Positions 25,110-33,839 of a DNA stretch of 64,000 nt are shown piece after piece (positions within the stretch are counted from its first letter, which is position 1; every line of letters begins with the position of its first letter). The DNA is from Thetidibacter halocola (lineage in GTDB: Bacteria > Pseudomonadota > Alphaproteobacteria > Rhodobacterales > Rhodobacteraceae): the NCBI RefSeq assembly GCF_018224955.1, contig NZ_JAGTUU010000004.1, positions 1-64,000 on the forward strand, written 5' to 3'. A program made the translations under genes and the position numbers. The notes below the pieces were generated by a model. It was not told the origin of the DNA and made no database searches. It was given only the letters and a program-made list of their open reading frames with translations.

Positions 25110-25115
25110 TCCGCC

Positions 25116-25919
25116 TTGCGCCCGCACGACCAGCGCCCGCCCGAGTTCGTCGAGGCCCTCGCCAAGGGCATCGGCATCCTCGAGGCCTTTGACGCGGAAC
25201 ACCCGGCCATGACCCTGTCCGAGGTGGCGCGGCGCGTGGGCCTGTCGCCCGCCGCCGCGCGCCGGTCGCTGATCACGCTCGAGGCGATGGGCTATGTCGG
25301 CAAGGCCGAAAAGCAGTTCTTCCTGCGGCCTCGGATCATGACGCTGGGCTCGGCGTTCCATTTCTCGGCTCGCTTTGACGAGGTGCTGCAACCCGACCTG
25401 CGTGCGCTGGTCGACCGGTTCGGCGATGCCGCCTCGGTCGGGACGCTGGACGGCGATGATGTGATCTACGTGGCGCATGTCTCGGTCCAGCGGGCGCGGC
25501 GCGCGGCGGCGGTGGCGGGTGCGCGCTATCCCGCCCATTGCACCGCCATCGGCCGCGTCCTGCTGGCCGCCCTGCCCGACGACCGCCGCCGCGCCTGGCT
25601 GGACGGGGCCGATCTGCACCCCCTGACGCAGAAGACCGTGACCGACAAGGCCGCGCTGGCCACGATCCTGAACGAGGTGCGGACCGAAGGCTACGCTACC
25701 ACCGTCGATCAACTGGATTACGGCATCACCGCGCTCGCCGTGCCGATCCGCGACACGTCCGGGCGCACCATCGCCGCGCTGAACAGCTCTGGCTATACCG
25801 GCATGGTGACGCCCCAGGACCTGGTGCGCGACCGCCTGCCGGCATTGCGCGAGACCGCGTCGCATATCGCCCATGAAATCCAACGCTTCCCGGTGCTGCA
25901 ATCGGTGCTGGGCGGCTGA
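25116..25919 (+). CDS. IclR-family transcriptional regulator (PcaR/PobR-like)
   Basis: A 267-residue regulator: N-terminal winged helix (about residues 10-72, MTLSEVARRVGLSPAAARRSL) and a C-terminal IclR effector domain (ARYPAHCTAIGRVLLAAL). The size and the short YVGKAEKQFFLRPR segment resemble PcaR/PobR regulators of aromatic catabolism. The best start is a TTG at 25116, 6 bases after the dioxygenase stop; no ATG fits. It probably controls the dioxygenase and the divergent lyase operon. Confidence 0.88.
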   Translation: MRPHDQRPPEFVEALAKGIGILEAFDAEHPAMTLSEVARRVGLSPAAARRSLITLEAMGYVGKAEKQFFLRPRIMTLGSAFHFSARFDEVLQPDLRALVDRFGDAASVGTLDGDDVIYVAHVSVQRARRAAAVAGARYPAHCTAIGRVLLAALPDDRRRAWLDGADLHPLTQKTVTDKAALATILNEVRTEGYATTVDQLDYGITALAVPIRDTSGRTIAALNSSGYTGMVTPQDLVRDRLPALRETASHIAHEIQRFPVLQSVLGG

Positions 25920-25950
25920 TCCAAGAACACCGCGAGGGAGGAAACCGACC

Positions 25951-27453
25951 ATGTGCAAGCTCTGCACCCCAAAGACACCGATTGCCGCCTGCCCGCAGGC
26001 GCGGATGCCGCTCTGGGCACCGTCCGGCGAGACCGCCAGCGGAGCGCGCGCCGCCGATGCCGCACGCACCAATGTCAGCGCCGAAAGCGTGACGCAGGTG
26101 GCCGGCAAGCCCGGCGCACGTGTCCTGCTCAAGGGTGGCGTCGTCATGTCCGTCGATCCCGAGGTCGGCAACTTTGCCAAGGGTGACGTGCTGATCGAAG
26201 GCTCGAAGATCGTCGCCGTGGGGGCCGATCTGTCCGCCGCCGACGCCCGTGTGATCGACGCCAGCGGCAAGATCGTGATGCCCGGCTTCATCGACACGCA
26301 TCATCACCAGTTCGAGACCGGCCTGCGTTCGACCCTGGCCGACGCGATCGTGGTCAATGATGGCCGTCCCGAGAACGCGCGCAACTACTACGAGGCGATG
26401 CTGCTGGGCTTTTCGCAGCACTACCGCCCGCAGGACGTCTACATCAACGAACTCTACGGCGGCCTCGCACAACTCGACGCAGGCGTGACGACGGTGATGG
26501 ACGTCAGCCAGATCCACCATTCGGCCGAGCATTCCGACGCCGCCATCGAGGGCCTGCGCGATGCCGGTCGCCGCAGCGTCTTCGGCTATTTCGAGGGCTG
26601 GTGGGAAGGTAAGGAATATCCCTCGGGCGCGCGCCGCATCCGCGAGCGGTATTTCTCGTCCGATGACCAGCTGCTGACGATGGTCATGGGCGGCGAGATC
26701 TACATCGACGGCTATGAAGAAGCGTGGAAGATCGGGCGTGATCTGGACCTGCAGATCGCCCTGCACGTCGTGACCACCTTCGGCATGACGCCGACCTTCG
26801 ACGCGCTGGCGAAATCCGGCGTCTTCGGCCCGGACAACATCTTCATCCATATGACCGGCATGACCGACGAGGCGTGGAAGATCGCCGCCGACGCGGGCGC
26901 GCATGTCTCGCTCTCGGTGCCGATCGAGATGCACATGCGCCACGGCGAACCGCCGATCCAGAAGGCGCTGGACCTCGGCATGTCGGTGTCGCTGTCCTCG
27001 GACGTGGAATGCACCATGTCGGCAGATTTCTTCACCCAGATGCGCGGGCTGGTGACGCTTCAGCGGATGCGCGCCAACGAGCGCGCGCTGTCGGGCGAGG
27101 AAGGCTTTCCCACCCTGATGACCAGCGCGCAGGCGATCCGCCACGCCACGCTGGAAGGGGCCAAGGGCCTGCGGCTGGACCACAAGACCGGCAGCCTGAC
27201 GCCCGGCAAGGAGGCCGACATCATCCTGCTGGATGCCGAGGCGATCAACGTGGCGCCGCTGAACCACGCGCCGGGCGCGGTGGTGACGCTGATGGACCGC
27301 ACCAATGTCGATACCGTCATGGTCGCGGGACAGATCCGCAAGTGGCAGGGCAAGCTGCTGGGCCACGACCTGGACAAGCTGCGCCGCGAGTTGGAGGAAA
27401 GCCGCGACTACATCTTCGACAAGGCCGGGGTCGCACACGACCTGTTCGCATGA
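25951..27453 (+). CDS. Amidohydrolase with an N-terminal cysteine-bearing extension
   Basis: A 500-residue metal-dependent hydrolase of the SsnA/AtzB/guanine-deaminase-like group: a PGFIDTHHHQF metal site near residue 114, further His in LHVVTTFG and HMTGMTD, and the catalytic-Asp region SSDVECT. A KEADIILLD segment leads into the C-terminal composite beta domain. Family members hydrolyse C-N bonds of N-heterocycles or amino groups on rings. The ATG at 25951 has GGGAGGAAA upstream and gives a leader starting MCKLCTPKTP, with Cys at 2, 5 and 14, about 65 residues ahead of the usual domain start. It is downstream of the IclR gene and ahead of the MetE-like gene. Confidence 0.8.
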   Translation: MCKLCTPKTPIAACPQARMPLWAPSGETASGARAADAARTNVSAESVTQVAGKPGARVLLKGGVVMSVDPEVGNFAKGDVLIEGSKIVAVGADLSAADARVIDASGKIVMPGFIDTHHHQFETGLRSTLADAIVVNDGRPENARNYYEAMLLGFSQHYRPQDVYINELYGGLAQLDAGVTTVMDVSQIHHSAEHSDAAIEGLRDAGRRSVFGYFEGWWEGKEYPSGARRIRERYFSSDDQLLTMVMGGEIYIDGYEEAWKIGRDLDLQIALHVVTTFGMTPTFDALAKSGVFGPDNIFIHMTGMTDEAWKIAADAGAHVSLSVPIEMHMRHGEPPIQKALDLGMSVSLSSDVECTMSADFFTQMRGLVTLQRMRANERALSGEEGFPTLMTSAQAIRHATLEGAKGLRLDHKTGSLTPGKEADIILLDAEAINVAPLNHAPGAVVTLMDRTNVDTVMVAGQIRKWQGKLLGHDLDKLRRELEESRDYIFDKAGVAHDLFA

Positions 27454-27487
27454 AACCCGTGCACGACCTTTTCGCCTGACCTGTCCC

Positions 27488-27510
27488 GGGGCGGGCCTGC
27501 CGCCCGCCCC
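27488..27510 (+). promoter_or_regulatory. Intercistronic hairpin upstream of the MetE-like gene
   Basis: GGGGCGGGC pairs perfectly with GCCCGCCCC around a 5-base loop, between the amidohydrolase stop and the next start. There is no T-tract. It resembles the intercistronic hairpins elsewhere in these operons and may adjust relative expression. Confidence 0.55.
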
Positions 27511-27528
27511 CAAGCCATGAGGCTACCC

Positions 27529-28554
27529 ATGCTGTTTCCAACCTCTCTCGTCGGTTCCTACTGCCAGCCCGACTGGCTGATCGACCGTGAAAAGCTGAAG
27601 GGGCAGTTCCCGCCCCGCACCCGCGCCAAGGAACTGTGGCGCATCCCCGAGCCGCTGCTGAAGCAGGCGCAGGACGACGCCACGCTGATCGCCATCCGCG
27701 ACCAGGAACGCGCCGGGCTGGATATCCTGACCGATGGCGAGATCCGCCGCGAAAGCTATTCCAACCGCTTCGCCACCGCGCTGGAGGGGCTGGACATCGA
27801 CAATTACGGCGAGGTGATGACCCGCTCGGGCAAGCCCGTTCCGGTGCCGCGCATCACCGGCCCGATCCGCCGCGTCAGCCCGATCGAACTGGACGACCTG
27901 AAATTCCTGCGCGCCAACACCGACCGGCAGATCAAGATCACCCTGCCCGGCCCCTTCACCATGTCGCAGCAGGCGCTGAACGAGCACTACGCCTCCATCG
28001 AAGAGGCCGCGATGGACTATGCCCGTGCCGTGCGCGAGGAGATGGCAGACCTGTTTGCCGCCGGCGCTGACGTGGTGCAGCTGGACGAGCCCTGGATGCA
28101 GGCCAAGCCGGATCTGGCCGAGGCTTACGGCCTCAAGGCGCTGAACGCCGCGCTCGAGGGCGCCACGGGCACCACCGCCGTGCATATCTGCTTCGGTTAT
28201 GCCGCCCTGACCAAGGACCGCCCCGAGGGCTATTCCTTTCTGCCGCAGATGAAGGATTGCCTCTGCGACCAGATCAGCATCGAGACGGCGCAGGCCGATC
28301 TGGATACCTCGGTGCTCGAGACGGTGCGCGGCAAGACGATCATCCTCGGCGTGCTGAACCTGGCCGACATGACGGTCGAGACGCCGGACCTGATCGCCCA
28401 CCGCATCCGCCGTGCCCTGCCGCATGTGGATGCCGACAAGGTCGTGGTGGCCCCGGATTGCGGCCTGAAATACCTGCCGCGCGACGTGGCCTTCGGCAAG
28501 ATGAAGGCGATGGCCGACGGCGCGGCGATCATGCGCGCCGAGATCGGCGGCTGA
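27529..28554 (+). CDS. MetE-core (cobalamin-independent methionine-synthase-like) methyltransferase
   Basis: A 341-residue protein equal to the C-terminal catalytic half of MetE. Zn-ligand-type residues are seen in HICFGY (His and Cys) and PDCGLK (Cys), and LPGPFTMSQQ and QLDEPW match the methyl-donor and substrate barrel. Such short MetE relatives transfer methyl groups to thiols and often act in catabolic or salvage pathways instead of methionine synthesis. A start at 27529 (TGAGG 6 bases upstream) is favoured over the ATG at 27517. Next to an amidohydrolase and a dioxygenase, removal of a methyl group from the substrate is a possible role; this is inference. Confidence 0.78.
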   Translation: MLFPTSLVGSYCQPDWLIDREKLKGQFPPRTRAKELWRIPEPLLKQAQDDATLIAIRDQERAGLDILTDGEIRRESYSNRFATALEGLDIDNYGEVMTRSGKPVPVPRITGPIRRVSPIELDDLKFLRANTDRQIKITLPGPFTMSQQALNEHYASIEEAAMDYARAVREEMADLFAAGADVVQLDEPWMQAKPDLAEAYGLKALNAALEGATGTTAVHICFGYAALTKDRPEGYSFLPQMKDCLCDQISIETAQADLDTSVLETVRGKTIILGVLNLADMTVETPDLIAHRIRRALPHVDADKVVVAPDCGLKYLPRDVAFGKMKAMADGAAIMRAEIGG

Positions 28555-28566
28555 GCTTCGCGCCAA

Positions 28567-28595
28567 GGGCGGTCCGGGGCCTGTCCCGGCCGCCC
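28567..28595. terminator. Hairpin between convergent genes
   Basis: GGGCGG and CCGGG pair with CCCGG and CCGCCC (11 pairs, one bulged T at 28573) around a 6-base loop. It lies 12 bases after the MetE-like stop and 10 bases before the RidA-like stop on the other strand. It lacks a T-tract, so a bidirectional transcription end is likely but unproven. Confidence 0.5.
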
Positions 28596-28605
28596 GTCAA
28601 GGGCA

Positions 28606-29067
28606 TCAGCGGACGGCCAGCAGGGCGTCGACCTCGACCGCCGCATTGGCGGGCAGGCTGCTGACGCAGACCGCCGTGCGGGCATGGCGCCCCGCCTCGC
28701 CATAGAGGTCGATGAACAGCTGAGAGGCGGCGTCGATGATCGCGGGACCCCGGGCATATCCCTGCTCCGCGTTCACGAAGCCACCCAGCCGCAACACTTG
28801 CTCGACCCGGTCGAGCGAGCCCAGCGCCTCGCGCGCGCAGAACAGCAGGTTCAGCGCACACAGCCGGGCGGCCTGCTGCATCTCGGCCAGGTCCGTCGCC
28901 TCGGTGACGGGCCCGAACCAGCGCGGCTCTCCGTTCCACTCGCAGATCTGGCCGGACAGCACCAGCAACCCGTTCCACAGCCGAAACTTCACGAAACTGG
29001 CGCGCGGCGGACAGTCTGGCGGCAACTCCAGCCCCATGTCGGCCAGGCGTTTCTCGATCTCGCTCAT
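28606..29067 (-). CDS. RidA-family protein
   Basis: A 153-residue member of the RidA/YjgF family, of the subgroup with an N-terminal extension (LADMGLELPPDCPPRASFV). These small trimeric proteins hydrolyse reactive enamines/imines from amino-acid metabolism; some relatives in aromatic pathways act as aminomuconate deaminases. AAAGGAC precedes the ATG at 29067. It converges on the MetE-like gene and is divergent from the class III aminotransferase at 29210, which fits a role with an imine-producing enzyme. Confidence 0.82.
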   Translation of the reverse strand: MSEIEKRLADMGLELPPDCPPRASFVKFRLWNGLLVLSGQICEWNGEPRWFGPVTEATDLAEMQQAARLCALNLLFCAREALGSLDRVEQVLRLGGFVNAEQGYARGPAIIDAASQLFIDLYGEAGRHARTAVCVSSLPANAAVEVDALLAVR

Positions 29068-29209
29068 GTCTGTCCTTTCCCTGGCTGGCCTGTGGCCCGC
29101 ATGCCGCGACAGCTTGCCCGTACGGGCGCCAAAGGCAACCCGCCGGCTGGCCCTTGGCACGGCAATCGGGAGAAACTAGTGTCGCGCGACAGCCTGACCG
29201 GAAACCACC

Positions 29210-30610
29210 ATGACCGCCCAACCCGCCCTTCAGACCCGCCCCACCATCGCCGGGATCGACCCTGCCCGTCTGGAGGCCTTTCGCGCCCGCGAAGAGGCCC
29301 GCTTTGTCACCGCCCGCCCGCGCAGCAAGGCCGCGCTCGAGGATGGCGCGGCCCCGTGGCTGAACGGCGTGCCGATGCACTGGATGCGCGACTGGCCCTC
29401 ACCCTTTCCGCTGGTGGTGAAAAAGGCCGAAGGCGCGCGCCTGACCGATGTGGACGGGCACAGGCTGGATGATTTCTGCCTTGGCGATACCGGGTCGATG
29501 TTCGGCCATTCCCCCGAGCCGGTCGCCCGGGCGATCCGGCGGCAGGCGACGCGGGGCCTGACCTACATGCTGCCGTCGAAGGCCGCGTTGCGCGCGGGTG
29601 CATTGCTGTGCGACCGGTTCGGGCCGTTCCTGTGGCAGGTGACGCTCAGCGCCAGCGACGCCAACCGTCACGCCCTGCGCGTCGCCCGCGCCATCACCGG
29701 GCGGCGCAAGGTTCTGGTGTTCAACGGCTGTTATCACGGCACACTTCAGGACACGATGGTCGAGCTGCGCGACGGACGGACGACCGCGCGCGCGGGCCTT
29801 GTCGGCCAAGGATTCGACCTGACCGAGGGCGCGGTCTGTGTCGAGTTCAACGACCTCGCCGGCGTCGAGGCCGCCCTGGCGCGCGGCGACGTGGCGGCGA
29901 TCCTGACCGAACCGGTGATGACCAATTCCTGCATGGTCCTGCCCGAGCCGGGCTTTCTCGACGGGCTGCGGCGCCTGGCAGACGGGCATGGCGCGCTGCT
30001 GATCATCGACGAGACGCACACGCAATCCTCAGGGGCGGGCGGCTATACCCGCGTGCACGGGCTGAAACCCGATATCTTCGTGATCGGCAAATGCGTGGCG
30101 GGCGGCATGCCCACCGCGCTGTGGGGCATGACAGAGGCCGTGGCAGACCGGTTCCGCGCCCATGACGCGGCACGCGACCCGGGCCATTCCGGCATGGGCA
30201 CGACGCTGGCCGGCAACCCGATGCAGTTCGCCTGCCTCGAGGCGACGCTGACCAAGGTCGCCACGGACAAGGCCTTTGCCCGCATGGACAAGGGCGCAGC
30301 CCGTCTGGCCAAGGGGCTGTCGAAGGTGATCGAGGCGGCGGGCCTGCCCTGGCACGTCGTCCGGGTCGGCGCGCGGGTAGAGTTCATCTGCGCCCCCGGC
30401 CCCCTGCGAAACGGCACCGAGGCCGCCGCCGCGCATCAGCCGCCCGTCGAAGCCGCCGTGCACCTCGGCCTGCTCAACCGCGGCTGCCTGATCGCACCGT
30501 TTCACAACATGATGCTGGTCAGCCCGATCACGACCCGGCGCCAGATCGACCGGCTGGTGGGCGCTTTTGCCGACGTCCTGGCCGAACTGAAGGAACCCGA
30601 GAGTGACTGA
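29210..30610 (+). CDS. Class III PLP-dependent aminotransferase
   Basis: A 466-residue fold-type I enzyme close to glutamate-1-semialdehyde aminomutases. It shows the YHG motif (175-177), the IIDETHT cofactor region (Asp267) and the probable PLP lysine Lys294 in VIGKCVAGG. The usual SGTEAN stretch reads SASDAN (147-152). It moves an amino group between an amine or amino acid and a keto acid. The next gene, GS-like, starts 8 bases inside its end, so the two are translated together. True heme-pathway function is unlikely given the residue changes and neighbours. Confidence 0.83.
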   Translation: MTAQPALQTRPTIAGIDPARLEAFRAREEARFVTARPRSKAALEDGAAPWLNGVPMHWMRDWPSPFPLVVKKAEGARLTDVDGHRLDDFCLGDTGSMFGHSPEPVARAIRRQATRGLTYMLPSKAALRAGALLCDRFGPFLWQVTLSASDANRHALRVARAITGRRKVLVFNGCYHGTLQDTMVELRDGRTTARAGLVGQGFDLTEGAVCVEFNDLAGVEAALARGDVAAILTEPVMTNSCMVLPEPGFLDGLRRLADGHGALLIIDETHTQSSGAGGYTRVHGLKPDIFVIGKCVAGGMPTALWGMTEAVADRFRAHDAARDPGHSGMGTTLAGNPMQFACLEATLTKVATDKAFARMDKGAARLAKGLSKVIEAAGLPWHVVRVGARVEFICAPGPLRNGTEAAAAHQPPVEAAVHLGLLNRGCLIAPFHNMMLVSPITTRRQIDRLVGAFADVLAELKEPESD

Positions 30611-31997
30611 ATCCTGCCCCACGGGCGCCACGCTGGCCGAGGCCCGGGCCTTTCTCGACACACATCCCAATATCGTCGCCGTCGACATCCTGCTGCACGA
30701 TTCCAACGGCATCGGACGCGGCAAGATCATCCGTCGGCACGAACTCGAGGCGCTCTACAAGGGCGGGCGGCATATGCCGATCTCGATCCTCGGCCTCGAT
30801 ATCGTCGGCGAGGACGTGCACGAGACCGGGCTGATCTGGGACGCGGGCGACGGCGACCTGCGCGCCTGGCCGGTGCCGGGAACGCTGGTGGCGCAGCAGG
30901 GCACAGACCCGGCCCGGGCAGAACTGTTCCTGTCGCAATACCACCTCGACGGCACGCCGATGCTGTCCGATCCGCGTCACGCGCTGACCCGGCAGGTCGC
31001 CGCGATGGCAGAGCTTGGCCTGCACCCCTCGGCGGCGTTCGAGCTGGAATTCTTCCTGCTCGACCCCGAGCGCGACAGCCAGGGCCGGGTCCAGCCCGCC
31101 CGCGACGTGCTGGACGGGCGCCGCTCGGCCAAGACAGAGGTCTATTCGGTCGACCACCTGATCGGCATGCAACCGCTGTTCGACGACATCTATGCCGGCG
31201 CGGGCCTCGCCGGGATCAAGGCCGAGACGTTGATTTCCGAATACGCGCCCGGCCAGTATGAGCTGACGCTGCATTACCGCGACGACATCATGCAGGCGGC
31301 GGACGACCTTGTGCGGTTGAAGCGGATCGTGCGGGCGCAGGCGCGGCGGCATGGCGTCGTCGCCTGTTTCATGGCCAAGCCGCTGCCCGACTACGCAGGC
31401 TCGGGGATGCACCTGCATGTCAGCCTGCGCGACGAGGCGGGCCGCAACGTGCTGGCCGAGGAACCGGGCGCGGACTGGACCGACACGCTGCGCCACGCCA
31501 TCGGCGGCACGCTGGCCACGATGGGTGAATCGATGCTGGTCTTTGCCCCGCATGCCAACAGCTGGCGCCGCTTTGCCAACCAGAGCTATGCGCCCGTCTC
31601 GCCCACCTGGGGTGCGAACAACCGCTCCGTCGCGGTGCGCGTGCCCGAGGGCGACTTGCGGGCGCGCCGGCTCGAGCATCGCCCGGCAGGCGTCGATGCC
31701 AACCCCTATCTCGTGGCCGCAACCGTGCTGGCCGCCATGCGCAAGGGCATCGCCGAACGTATCGACCCCGGCCCCGAGACGACCGGAAACGCGTACAAGG
31801 CAGATGCCGAGACCGGCGCAGGCATCCCGCGCGACTGGAACGCGGCCATCGCGGCGGCTCAGGGCTCGGCCTTTCTGAAGGACGCGCTGGGAGAGGAAAT
31901 GCACCGCACCTTCACCGCGGTGAAGGCCGCCGAGGCCGCGCGCGTGGCGCGCACCATCCCGGACGTCGATTACGACCTCTACCTGCACCGGGTCTGA
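30603..31997 (+). CDS. Glutamine-synthetase-like gamma-glutamylamide ligase
   Basis: A 464-residue type I glutamine synthetase homologue: N-terminal beta-grasp part, then the catalytic barrel with AFELEFFL (145-152) and the GSGMHLHVSL glutamate and ATP site (266-275), and NRSVAVRVP further on. The N-terminal sequence and the absence of the adenylylation-loop motif separate it from true GlnA and place it with gamma-glutamylpolyamine or gamma-glutamylanilide synthetases, which join glutamate to an amine using ATP. A GTG start overlaps the aminotransferase by 8 bases. With the aminotransferase and RidA it suggests handling of an amine, possibly an aromatic one. Confidence 0.82.
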   Translation: MTESCPTGATLAEARAFLDTHPNIVAVDILLHDSNGIGRGKIIRRHELEALYKGGRHMPISILGLDIVGEDVHETGLIWDAGDGDLRAWPVPGTLVAQQGTDPARAELFLSQYHLDGTPMLSDPRHALTRQVAAMAELGLHPSAAFELEFFLLDPERDSQGRVQPARDVLDGRRSAKTEVYSVDHLIGMQPLFDDIYAGAGLAGIKAETLISEYAPGQYELTLHYRDDIMQAADDLVRLKRIVRAQARRHGVVACFMAKPLPDYAGSGMHLHVSLRDEAGRNVLAEEPGADWTDTLRHAIGGTLATMGESMLVFAPHANSWRRFANQSYAPVSPTWGANNRSVAVRVPEGDLRARRLEHRPAGVDANPYLVAATVLAAMRKGIAERIDPGPETTGNAYKADAETGAGIPRDWNAAIAAAQGSAFLKDALGEEMHRTFTAVKAAEAARVARTIPDVDYDLYLHRV

Positions 31998-32198
31998 GCA
32001 CCTGCGGCGGGCGGACGAACATCGCGCTTGAGGCAGCCTGCGTGCCCTGTGTAACCTTGCGGCGCGACGGATCGCCCGGTCCGCCGCCAGACCCCATGCC
32101 GGAGTCGGCCGCATGCCAGGTAAAGACGCTTCGCGACGCGCGAGCCGGAACCGCGGCCCGGTGCCGTCAGCTGCGGGCGATCGCCCGGAGCGGCGCCA

Positions 32199-33839
32199 AT
32201 GACCCTGCCGCGCGCCTTGCACATCTCGCCCGAGGGGGCGCTGCTGGCCGTCATCCTGCTCGGCGCGTCGCTGACGCCCTCGCTGGTGCCACGCAGCCCC
32301 GAGCTTCAGGGCGCCCTCGGCGGCGCCGTCGGCGCGCTGGGCTACGGCGCATGGCGTGCGGTGCAATGGCTGTGGCTCTGGCTGGAATTGCCCGTCGCCG
32401 CGCCGCGCATCCGCCGCGTCCTGCGCGGCGGGCTGATGCTGTTGGCGCTGGTGGTTTTCCCTGTTCTGGTCTGGCAGGCCGCCATCTGGCAGGAGGCCAT
32501 CCGCGCGTTGTGGCAGGCTCCGCCAGCCGGCAACAGTGCTCCGCTGCGGGTGGCGGGCATCGCGATTGCGGTGTTTGCAACGCTGATCCTGCTGGGACGG
32601 TTGTTTGTCTGGCTGCTGCGCAAGGCCTCGGCGCGCTCGGCCCGGTTCGTGCCCCGGAGGGTCGCGAACCTGCTGGGCTTCTTCTTTGCGGTGGCGGTCT
32701 TTGCGACGCTGTTCAACGGCGTTCTGTTCAAGGGCGTTCTTCGGCTGGTTGACGTGTCGTCGCGCGCCGCCGACGCGCTGGTCGCGCCGGAACTGGCGCC
32801 GCCCGATGGCCCGGAACGGACCGGCAGCGCCGCCTCGCTGGTCGCGTGGGAGGATCTGGGCTATTGGGGCCGCCGCTTTGTCGCCTCGGCCCCGACGGCG
32901 GACGAGATCGCGGCATTCTGGGATGCGCCAGCGCGTGATCCAGTCCGCGTCTATGTCGGGCTGACGGCGGCGGGCGATGCGCGCGACCGCGCCCGGCTGG
33001 CCTTCGAGGAACTGAAACGCGCGGGCGGGTTCGAGCGCGAGATCCTGGTCATCGCAGTTCCGACCGGCTCTGGCTGGCTGGACCCCGGATCTCAGGACAG
33101 CCTCGAATTCATGCATCGCGGCGACGTGGCGACGGTGGCGGTGCAGTATTCCTATCTGTCCAGCTGGGTCTCGGTCCTGGTCGATCCCAGTCATGGGCTG
33201 GACGAGGCGCAGGCGCTGTTCGACCTGGTCTATGGTCACTGGATCACCCTGCCCAGGGACGCGCGACCCCGGCTTTACCTGCACGGGCTCAGCCTTGGCG
33301 CCTTCCTGTCGCAAAGCACGGTGCCACTGCTGGACGTCCTGGGAGATCCGTTCGAAGGGGCGATGTGGGCCGGGTCGCCGTTTCTCAGCGAGTTCTGGCG
33401 CTTTGTCGTGCAGCGCCGCGAGGCGGACAGCCCCGCCTGGCGGCCGCGGTTCGGCAACGACTCGCTGATCCGGGCGGGCAACCAACAGGGCGGACTGACA
33501 GAGGGCCGCGCAGCTTGGGGGCCGATCCGCCTGGTCTTCCTGCAATACGCCTCGGACCCGATCGTGTTCTTCGATACCTCGCTGGCGTTTCGCAGGCCGG
33601 ACTGGCTGGGTGACGGGCGCGGGCCGGACGTGTCGCCCGACATGCGCTGGTTCCCCGTCATCACCATGCTTCAGGTCGGGCTGGACATGGCGGTGTCGCT
33701 GGGCGTCCCGGGCTATGGCCACGACTACGTGGCCGAACACTACATTCCGGCCTGGGCGGAAACCACCGACCCGGAAGGCTGGACCGCGGACCGGCAGCAG
33801 GCGCTTCAGGTGCTGTTCCGCGACAGGCCGTCACGATGA
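32199..33839 (+). CDS. Membrane-anchored alpha/beta hydrolase (Abhydrolase_9-type)
   Basis: A 546-residue protein with an N-terminal membrane domain of four hydrophobic helices (about residues 10-30, 40-60, 75-100 and 115-140, with another near 160-180) and a C-terminal hydrolase domain. The nucleophile elbow is LHGLSLGAF with Ser365; YGHDY near the end may carry the His. The layout is that of the two-part family with a membrane N-domain (Abhydrolase_9_N plus Abhydrolase_9). Substrate unknown; lipids or esters at the membrane are likely. The last four bases are shared with the next hydrolase gene (ATGA), so the pair is coupled. The 200 bases before it hold no gene. Confidence 0.82.
   Translation: MTLPRALHISPEGALLAVILLGASLTPSLVPRSPELQGALGGAVGALGYGAWRAVQWLWLWLELPVAAPRIRRVLRGGLMLLALVVFPVLVWQAAIWQEAIRALWQAPPAGNSAPLRVAGIAIAVFATLILLGRLFVWLLRKASARSARFVPRRVANLLGFFFAVAVFATLFNGVLFKGVLRLVDVSSRAADALVAPELAPPDGPERTGSAASLVAWEDLGYWGRRFVASAPTADEIAAFWDAPARDPVRVYVGLTAAGDARDRARLAFEELKRAGGFEREILVIAVPTGSGWLDPGSQDSLEFMHRGDVATVAVQYSYLSSWVSVLVDPSHGLDEAQALFDLVYGHWITLPRDARPRLYLHGLSLGAFLSQSTVPLLDVLGDPFEGAMWAGSPFLSEFWRFVVQRREADSPAWRPRFGNDSLIRAGNQQGGLTEGRAAWGPIRLVFLQYASDPIVFFDTSLAFRRPDWLGDGRGPDVSPDMRWFPVITMLQVGLDMAVSLGVPGYGHDYVAEHYIPAWAETTDPEGWTADRQQALQVLFRDRPSR

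Noticed and set aside
30528-33740. A 1070-codon minus-strand frame opposite the GS-like and hydrolase genes
   Set aside because: Both plus-strand genes show clear family motifs and coupled starts; the opposite frame has none.
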